NCBI GenBank assembly: GCA_963678705.1
Contig: OY783214.1
Span: forward strand, 7,502,001-7,566,000
DNA: 64,000 bases
DNA from: Panorpa germanica
Lineage: Eukaryota; Arthropoda; Insecta; Mecoptera; Panorpidae
Reading direction: 5' to 3'
This document shows positions 13,601 through 22,600 of the stretch, one piece after another; positions within the stretch are counted from its first letter, which is position 1; every line of letters starts with the position of its first letter. Under the pieces are notes generated by a model. The model searched no databases. It had not been told where the DNA came from and saw only the letters and a program-made list of their open reading frames with translations. Position numbers and translations under genes: made by a program.

Positions 13601-16600
13601 TTTTATTTTATATTATTCTCATACAATTATGTAGACTATCATAGATTTAAGAAGTTTGTAAATTTATGTAGCTCTATGTATTAATGTATTTTTATATATA
13701 TTTTAAGTTGGTTGTGGGATCAGCTACGTTCTGCTGGCTGGTAATTTATGTTCAGTACAAAATTAGCACAGAACATAAAATGTGTCTCTGTTGACATTCT
13801 AGTTTAATATTGTATTGTTGTCTCTGGTAGAAATCTTACTCAGGGCAACACAGCGACGTGTTGGGCAACACAACGACGACTGCTGTGCACGCTACAGCCG
13901 TATGGCATTCGTGTCACTCGTGTTTTGGCTTTTGCACTGTCGTAGCATGTTTCGCAACCATTTTATATCATTAGAATTTGTGGTTAAATTTATATTAAAA
14001 AAGTGTAAAATAATTTTATCATTAAACAATTGAATAATTATTCAATCTACAAATACTCGCATGGTTTTATTTCGTACACTTAGCAAATAATGTTTTCTGT
14101 CTACTCTACAAAGGATTTTGCTTTAAAGAATAGCAAAGAGTTATATAAATGTCGCATAACTGTGGACGATAAAAGATCAACAAATACAGTCTGTAAAAAG
14201 TCAATTTATGAGTGTAAATATATGAATGACGGATGTCGCATGTTGGAGTCGCAGTAGTTAAATTAACCTAACATACATTCGTGCAAATCGTGATTAATAA
14301 TATACTCGTACATAAATTTGTGCCAACTTATCATAGAAATGTTACTTTACTCAAATAAATAAAACGTTTAGAAATCTATTGACGGAATACACGGTATAAC
14401 TATATTCTAAGTAAATTTAGTAAACCAAGGTTTTAAATAGATTTAGATAAGACTATATTTATTATTTTGATATCAGGTAATGTTTATCACGTTTTATATT
14501 TTATTAATTTAGCGTTATGCAAACCTGCATGTTTAAGTGTTATTGCAATAATTGTTATCAATATAAACGTACACGGGGAATGATTGTGAACTAAAATCAA
14601 TATGTACATTGGCATTTGTTAGAATGATATCTCACCCGGCCTTTAGTTACTCAGAACTTTTATACTTTGTTGATACAGGGTCTTTATTAGAATACCGATA
14701 TATTATCTTAACTTTCAGGCAATAAAATTGGTAATAGCATACGAATTTATATGCAAGTTATCTAAGTTAAAAATGCAAATAAAAAATTCTGAAATAATTA
14801 ATTTTTAGAACTGTACTTTGAAATGTTTTATCAATTAATTGATAAAGGTTCTTAGTAAATTAATCAATATTGTGATTTGCTGGTTAACATTAAAAAGAGG
14901 TCATGTGAAATTATCATTCAGTGAAAACCTGGATCAATAGATTTGGTGGAATTAGTCACTAGGCAAGGTGACACTCTAATCAATTCGTCAATGTCTGCCC
15001 CAAATTATACATTTAGAAATTTAATAATAATTAATATTTAATAAATTAATTTTCTTTTTCAATTTTTAAAATATCTTTTTACGCGAAATGGATGGTATCT
15101 ACAAAACCTTATGAATAACCTTTTTGTAAGCCTGCCACAAGGAGTAAAAATCAATTTTTTTTAACCATTTCGCGAGAAATCAGTTTTATCCAACATAATT
15201 GCTCCGATTGAATCCGGGCCGATAGACATATTGGTTAATGCGGCACTGGTCAATGTTATCATATATATTTTATAATTTATTCCAAAGCTACACGTGCTGA
15301 ATTCATTACACATAACTACATCGGAATTAAATGATATGCATATTAAGGAGGTACAGGACGTTAACGTAAATGATGAAAACGTTGTGAAATTTGAAGGATC
15401 GATACAAATAGTTAAAATACATGCTGTCTCAAAATTTTAGAGACCTAGTGTTCATAGTTTTCTTTTTATACATGATTAAAAATAATCATTTTCCATACAA
15501 ATCATAATTTTTAGCTCAATTTCACCACATAATATAACTTTTAACTATAAAAAAATGGTAACACGGCTTTCAAAAACTAGGTGTATATAAAATAATCTTT
15601 TCTGTTACTATTGCAAAAAGAAAATTATCAAAAGGATACCTATATACGAAAATATTTAAATAAAACCAGTAAGAAACAGTAAATATATAGGTTATAAGCC
15701 GGCAACGTTGCAAATGCCAATTTGAGCGGGAAATTCAAAATCGGAATAAATGTTATATAAAATATAACAATTTATTGGTCAAAGAACCAAATCACGCATG
15801 CGTCAACAAACGTAAATTTGCAGCGTTGCAAAATTTATTATTCCTTTTTCAAAATATTTCATTTGTATTTAAATTGAATTAATATAAATTTGATATTAAT
15901 TATAGGTAATTTTTAATTTATTAAACTATTATATGCATAAAAAATCATTTTAACAAGCAAATAGCAGTTTAATAGGGAATTGAAAAATTCATTTTCAAAG
16001 GTACAGTCCCAATATTTGCTCGTCCCTCATGTACTTCGTATTTTGCATTTCGTATTACCGAGAGATAAACTTTTCGTATTGACGGTACGTCCTGTACCTC
16101 CTTAAGAAACATAATAAATGATTTTGAAATTTTTGATCGAATGAAACTTTATTTTTATCAAAACGTTTTATTGCATTTCTTTTACGAGTAAGTGTTTTTT
16201 CTTTGATCTTCTTCAAGTAAGATACAGTCTGTACTGCTATAAGATGAAAGTATAGTACAGCATTTTCTTGTGTAATCTATTTTAGATATTTCATGTGTAC
16301 GATAAGTATAGCATTATTTTATTTTCGTTTTATTTTAATGAATGTTTGGCACTCTTTGTTGTAACAATAAATTTGAGATCATAAAAAATTTATTGAAGTA
16401 GCTGATGGAATATTATAACTTGACGTATGTGGACGATGCACAATGAAGACGGTAATAATCCAATTAGATAGTTTATTGAACCATTAACAATTAAATGCAA
16501 CGTTCACGATAAATAAATGAAACAAATATTTTTAGCTCCAAATCAGACGAAATAATTATGACATAATTACTAATTATACTTAACGTTATCAGATAATAAA

Positions 16601-19600
16601 TTATGAAAGTGATAAGACTCAACAAATCAACAAAAACATTTTTTTTTGTTATTGACAGAAACAATTGTATTTTTTGCTAAACAAGATAATATTAATTATT
16701 AACAGGAAAACTTGAGAATGGTCAGCAACTGGTTAAAAGCTTATCTAATGTGCACGTGTGAATCTGGTGGTTAGGCAGCTACCATATAAACACGTGTTTG
16801 AATTGTTTAACCCACGCGTCAGTCACGTGATTTTGAATGACGACAGCAGCGACAAAATACTTACAAGATTATGAAATTTGCAGGATTATGAAATTCAAAA
16901 ATAGAAGTCGAGTGTTTTGGAGTTAATTATTCTTATTCGCTTATTCTTTATTTCTGTTTAAATATACTTCGAGTATATATTTTGAGTTTTCTAAATTTAA
17001 TAACTAAATCGGTAGATGACGACACAGTGGGCAAGAGCATTGATGCTTGACGCCGACTGCTGTGTCTTCGGGTTCGATCCCCGGACCAGATATATATTTT
17101 CTGGGTTTGGTTATTATGAACTTATATTGATTATGGTCATACATAATCATACAGTTATTAGGCAGTGGTGTAGCCCACATATATGAGGCCACGACACCAT
17201 AAATACTGCCAACATTGAAGGAGGTTGTCGGTGATAGGACTCAGCATCGGAAATAGGCCGACGTTAAAAAAAAAAAAAAAAAAAAAAAAAAACTAAATCG
17301 GTAGAGATAGAGATATATCTCCACCTTTAAACTTGTGACAATATTAGTAATAGGTAATAATAATCGATCAATAAAAATATATATTCAATAACATAAGACT
17401 TGACTAATGTATTATTTCCGTAAGAAAATTCATGCTATTATATTTTTCAAGAGATTATGATATGCCTGAAGTATTGTGAAATAAATGAAATGACATCTTA
17501 TCAGGAAAATACAGAACAATTAATTGTATCTAAATTTAATTAGTATTTCTTTTATTAAAAACGCATTGTTTGTAATTAAATATTAGAATCATAACAATAT
17601 GTATTTATTTAATTGATTGGAAATTAATTTCTTTGTTTAGAATGCATATTGATCGTCCAGTTCAGTAGAGACACATGTAATTATTTACAAAATTGTACCC
17701 TGTATCTGATTCAATACTAAGATAACTCATAAATGCAACCAAACAATATTGTAATGCAGATAAACTTGTCAAATAATGTTGAAATGCTTAAAACTCAAAG
17801 ATTGTTTCGTTATCTTAAAGCTAATGTACACTATACAAAACTATAGTCTACCGAGTATAATTGCTAATATTAGCAGTATTGATTTCTGACAAACAAATAA
17901 ATGCATTGCGACTAATTTCCACTTCAAATACAAGCATGTAATATATAACAACATACTATTAGTATAGTGCGATAATATTTAATAGCTAATATTTGTGTAC
18001 CAGCCTTTAAAACCATTGTCTATGACATTTAAGCAATTACTTAGAATTACACGAGCAATCTGTGACGTACATGGTTATTAAATGTTACTTATTTAACCTC
18101 TTACATCATAAGCGCCTGTCCTACATTAATGTTAATTGTCCGTAATGTATTGCAGATGAAACTAGAGTAGTGTATTGGAGTGTAATAAATATTTTATTAA
18201 TAATAACAGTTGTTGAATCTAAGTTAAAAGCCACGGTTAAAAAGTAAGGTATTGGTTATAGTCGAATTTAAAAAAAGATAAATTTGAAAACGATAATTAC
18301 ATTCTTCAACTTAAATTGTATTAATTACATTTCATTTTATATCTTAACCTGATTTAGTCTCTTATTCCTATTAAATATCAAGTTTTCTCTCTATTGTTCT
18401 CTATATCTCTTAACTGACTCCTAATTTCCGTCATCCATCTGCTTGTATTGCAAAATCTCTTCCAGGAAAACTCCAATTTACAATTTCTCCCGACACCTAC
18501 TTTCAATGCGCTTTAATTTTTCCTCTTCCTTCTCACATACTTCCTTAATCTACGCCCTCTTTCTTCTTTCCTAGTCTGAACCTAGTGATCATTCTCATTT
18601 CTTTCCATTTATGTTTTTCTAGGGCATCCTTCTCGTTCATAACTTTACGTATCTTGTATTATATTTCGCTTTACTGCACTTCTATATCTCTTTCCCTCAT
18701 CAAAACTCTGTACCTCCCTTCTTTCCTTCCTGAAACTTTCTATCTCCTTCTCCTTCGTAATACCTTCTACTTTCCTTTTCCCATTTTGATTTCGTTCCTT
18801 TCCTGATAAAAAACCTCTATTTCAATATTAAAATAATATATCCCTCCTTTAATTAACACCCTCTCTCGAATACTATGCCCTACATTCCCTTTATTCGCAA
18901 TATTCTTGAAACTTCTTTGCAAATTTTTAATTTTTTTTTTTTTATTTAATTTATTTAACGTCGGCCTATTTCCGATGCTGAGTCCTATCACCGACGAACA
19001 AATTTTTAATGTATTATAAGATTTTAATAATTGCTAAAGTATTTTACTGATATACGTTGGTGTTTTTAAAAAATTTTATATATTTAATGTGTTTTCAATA
19101 TTGTATTATCTTGATATAAATCTAACTGAATAAAACACGAAAGCAAATATTGTTTTTGTAACTAATATGCAGCCATAAACTCAAATAATGGAATAAATAA
19201 ACGACTGTAGTAAATACGTACTTAATTGTAAATTACCCAATATAAAAACAAGTCTCTAAAAACTTTCAAATTTAAAATTAGGTCCCGCATTTATAAATTA
19301 AACTTGAAAATGTCATTAACATTAATTTTAAGTGATGACATAATAACATCTCTCTCACACATTTATAATAATATTATTCCATCCCACTCTTACATTTAAC
19401 ATCTTGAATTTAAATTATGTAGTTAGTGCACTAATCCAGATCGATTAGATATAAGTACCGATTATTATATTTTATAGAGTAAGGCACAGTGGAGACACTA
19501 CACAGTAATTTAAACATATTAAAATCAGTGTTTCTATTCACTATTCCTTTTAACTTCCAATTTGCGAGATATCTTATGGACCATACGGGAGATGGCAAAT

Positions 19601-22600
19601 AGAAAAAACCTAATCTATTTTATTAACAATGTTCGCACTACGTAGATTTTTTTTCGAGGAAGTTTTTTTTAATTTCATATCACCGGATAACAATTACGGC
19701 ACCGATTTCTATGACGTCGTGCTGGTGTAGTGTTGTTTTGTGGCTGCCTCATAAGTTTCATGATTACGAGAGGAAATAAATAAGTTAATTTTGATAACAA
19801 CGAAACCCGAAAAAAAAAAAAAAAAAAATATTTTTGGTAAAATAAGATTTCCGCAAAAAATATTGTGTGAACAAAACATTTAATGATGAATTTGAATGAA
19901 CTATTAAATTTAATAGTTAGGCATATCACAAATATCATAGAATAATTTGTAATTTAAAATCAACGTAAATAATATAATGCAAAACACATTTTATGTTCTA
20001 CCAACGCAACACAACTATTTTGTTACCTATTTTGTAATATTTGATGACATAATACGAGTAGAAATGACGTAACTGTCATCTAATGTCTGTTTTGTATCAC
20101 CTATTGTATACAAAAAATTATAATAACGTATGTGTGAACATGACTCATCGCTTCACGACGTCGTTTAAAACATAGGTACATATATTTTTATTTGATTAAC
20201 AAATACTTCATTTAAATAAATTGCATTTTAGTTATATTTATGTATTATTAATTCAAAATGTAAATATAATTAGAGACTTAAAACAGACATTTTATTTAAA
20301 TATTATTTCAGTTAACAATTGATTTTACACACGTAAAATTTTTCATGAATAGTTTAACAGATGGCTCTTTGCAGCAGCATTGCTTTAATCCTGAGAATTT
20401 AGATCTTTAGAGATAAATATTTTGCAATTTTCATAAGAAGAATTTACTGCAATATAGAAACATAATTTATAGTTTCCTCACATGTTAAGATCGTAAATCA
20501 TTAGGATCCTTCTTGTTGGCTTTAGTTAAAATTAAATTTAGAATTAAATTATTTGTTTATTTTATTAAAACAAATCGACGCCAAATTGTTTGACGACATT
20601 TAATAATAATAATGCAACCATTTGTTATAATTATTTGTATTAATATTAATAATAAATTTACATGTTGTAAATATTTATATCGTTTCAAATGGATGAATAT
20701 AAGAAAAGAAAAAGGAGTAGGGAAGAAGAATAGCAGAAAGCAGGCGCAGTTTGATAAAATGGAAATAGAACAGAATACAGATAGGAAAAGAAAGGCTAGA
20801 TCTAACTCAAGTAATAATGGGTAAGCAGAAGAAGACGATCTTGCAAGTTAATGTTATTGAAATGAATACGAAGAAAGGATCGTGGCCCAAGAAGCCCATT
20901 AAATTATAATAAAAAAAAATTGATGAATATTTTATTTTCACTTTTTCATAAAAAGTGTCCTGCTAATATTTAAATATTGTCGAGATTGTACTTTAACTAT
21001 TTTTAAAATTTACTTCATTTTTCTAATTCTGTATACATTTCTATATTCTCCTTCAATTTATGATCGAGTATAGAAATAGTCTAGAAGCTAGACATGTGCA
21101 ACAGGTGCATTTACACGGCGTACGTATGAAAGAGAGCAAGGTGTACATAACATTCTTACACACATGATACCACATTATAAAAATGTTGCTTTACATAATG
21201 TTCAAACTTGTTCTTAAAATGATATTAAAAATGTTGTAGGAAATTAAGTGATAATAATTATTTTAATCTTAGCAGAAACTTCTACCAAAAAAAACCATTT
21301 TTAGACACCATTTCTCTTTCTTATATCTCTTCCATTTTTTTTAAATATTTGTTAATGTATTTATAAATATGTTCTCTATTTAATGATAAGACATGAAAAT
21401 ATATCTACTTTTAAAAGAAATTATTCATTTTATGCTAGTTTTTACAATGATTTAAATCCATAATTCCTCTTTATGTCAAGGTAGGTATACAGGGATAATT
21501 TATTCGAAACTAAAGTTATCAAATGTTATAGTAAATTAAAACTGTAACTTAATCAGTACTTTATGTATTTGTTACGTTAATATTACGTTCGTGTTTCTTA
21601 TTGAACGAATAGTAGAACATAAATAACTGTTCTAGATAAGATACTTTAATCTTTTCGAAAGCAATACCAACAAACATTCTAGACATTTATATTATGTGTT
21701 TGCAAGTTTGTTTTATAGCTATTTCCTAGACTAATATACTTAACACGTAAAACTATAAAACTCAGCGAATCGATATTAGGAGCCATGACTATTCTACGTC
21801 ACGTCTGTTGATTATTATCATGTGGGAGTTTTAAAGCACGCATTGGAGATAAAGGACAGTTTCATTTTCAGTGTGCGCTCGCCGAAATGCAATAAAATAA
21901 GCAATTAAATAATTATAACCAACGGTGAAACAGAGTTTTTTTTGTCTTTTTTGTTCCATTTCATTAAGTGAAAATTTGGATTCGACGGGGGGAAGAAAGG
22001 GAAAGGGATATCTCGTTTGCCTCCACCTGTGGGCACTAATGGATATGAATGCTTTTATTAGCTGCTATGAAACAACTATTAGGACTAGTTTGAACATGAA
22101 TACCTAGGTAACTTAATGTATACATTTAACTAATTATATACGTAGACACAAAAACACGCATATATGTGTATAAATGTAACTTTTATATAGCAGATACGTT
22201 TGGAGGTAAAACTGTGTTTGGTAAATTTGCGTTTAAACTTTTCTCAATTTACTAATCATTATTACGAGTAAATAACTTAATGTGTAGTGTATATAATAAG
22301 AAATTAATTTCTAATTCAATCAATTTTCAGTTTCATAAGTAATCTTCTCACGAAAATTATGACGTCATATTATTACGTCATGCATGCGATTATTTTTTAT
22401 AAATTTATTTATTTAATTTATTTAATGTCATCCTAATTTCAAGTTCTATCACCAACAACTACCTACTATGTTTGTAGCTTTTATGGTGTTGAGGTGACTG
22501 CCTAATGAGTTTACATTTATGTGAGCACATTAATCTTTAATCTTTAATAACAAGCAAGCACAAACAGTAAACCTTTATCCGGAGATCGAACCCGAAGACT

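Larger units (their letters stand above)
7351..14078 (+). mobile_element. Full-length BEL/Pao LTR retrotransposon
   Basis: 6728 bp with 330-bp direct LTRs (TG...CA) that are identical by eye and a 5-bp target duplication CTTAG at 7346-7350 and 14079-14083. The leader runs 7681-8336, one Gag-Pol frame 8337-13517, and 3' non-coding sequence to 13748. The domain order Gag-protease-RT-RNaseH-integrase and the DUF1759/Peptidase_A17/DUF5641-like blocks are those of BEL/Pao. A TGG-starting primer-binding site candidate sits just inside the 5' LTR (7689 onward) but its tRNA is not identified. No env-like frame. It sits in intron 1 of desaturase A, antisense to the gene. Identical LTRs and an open frame point to a recent insertion. 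Confidence 0.95.

Noticed and set aside
17017..17090. Possible genuine tRNA gene
   Set aside because: It has A- and B-box-like motifs but no cloverleaf acceptor pairing, and it continues into a SINE body with poly(A) and target duplications.
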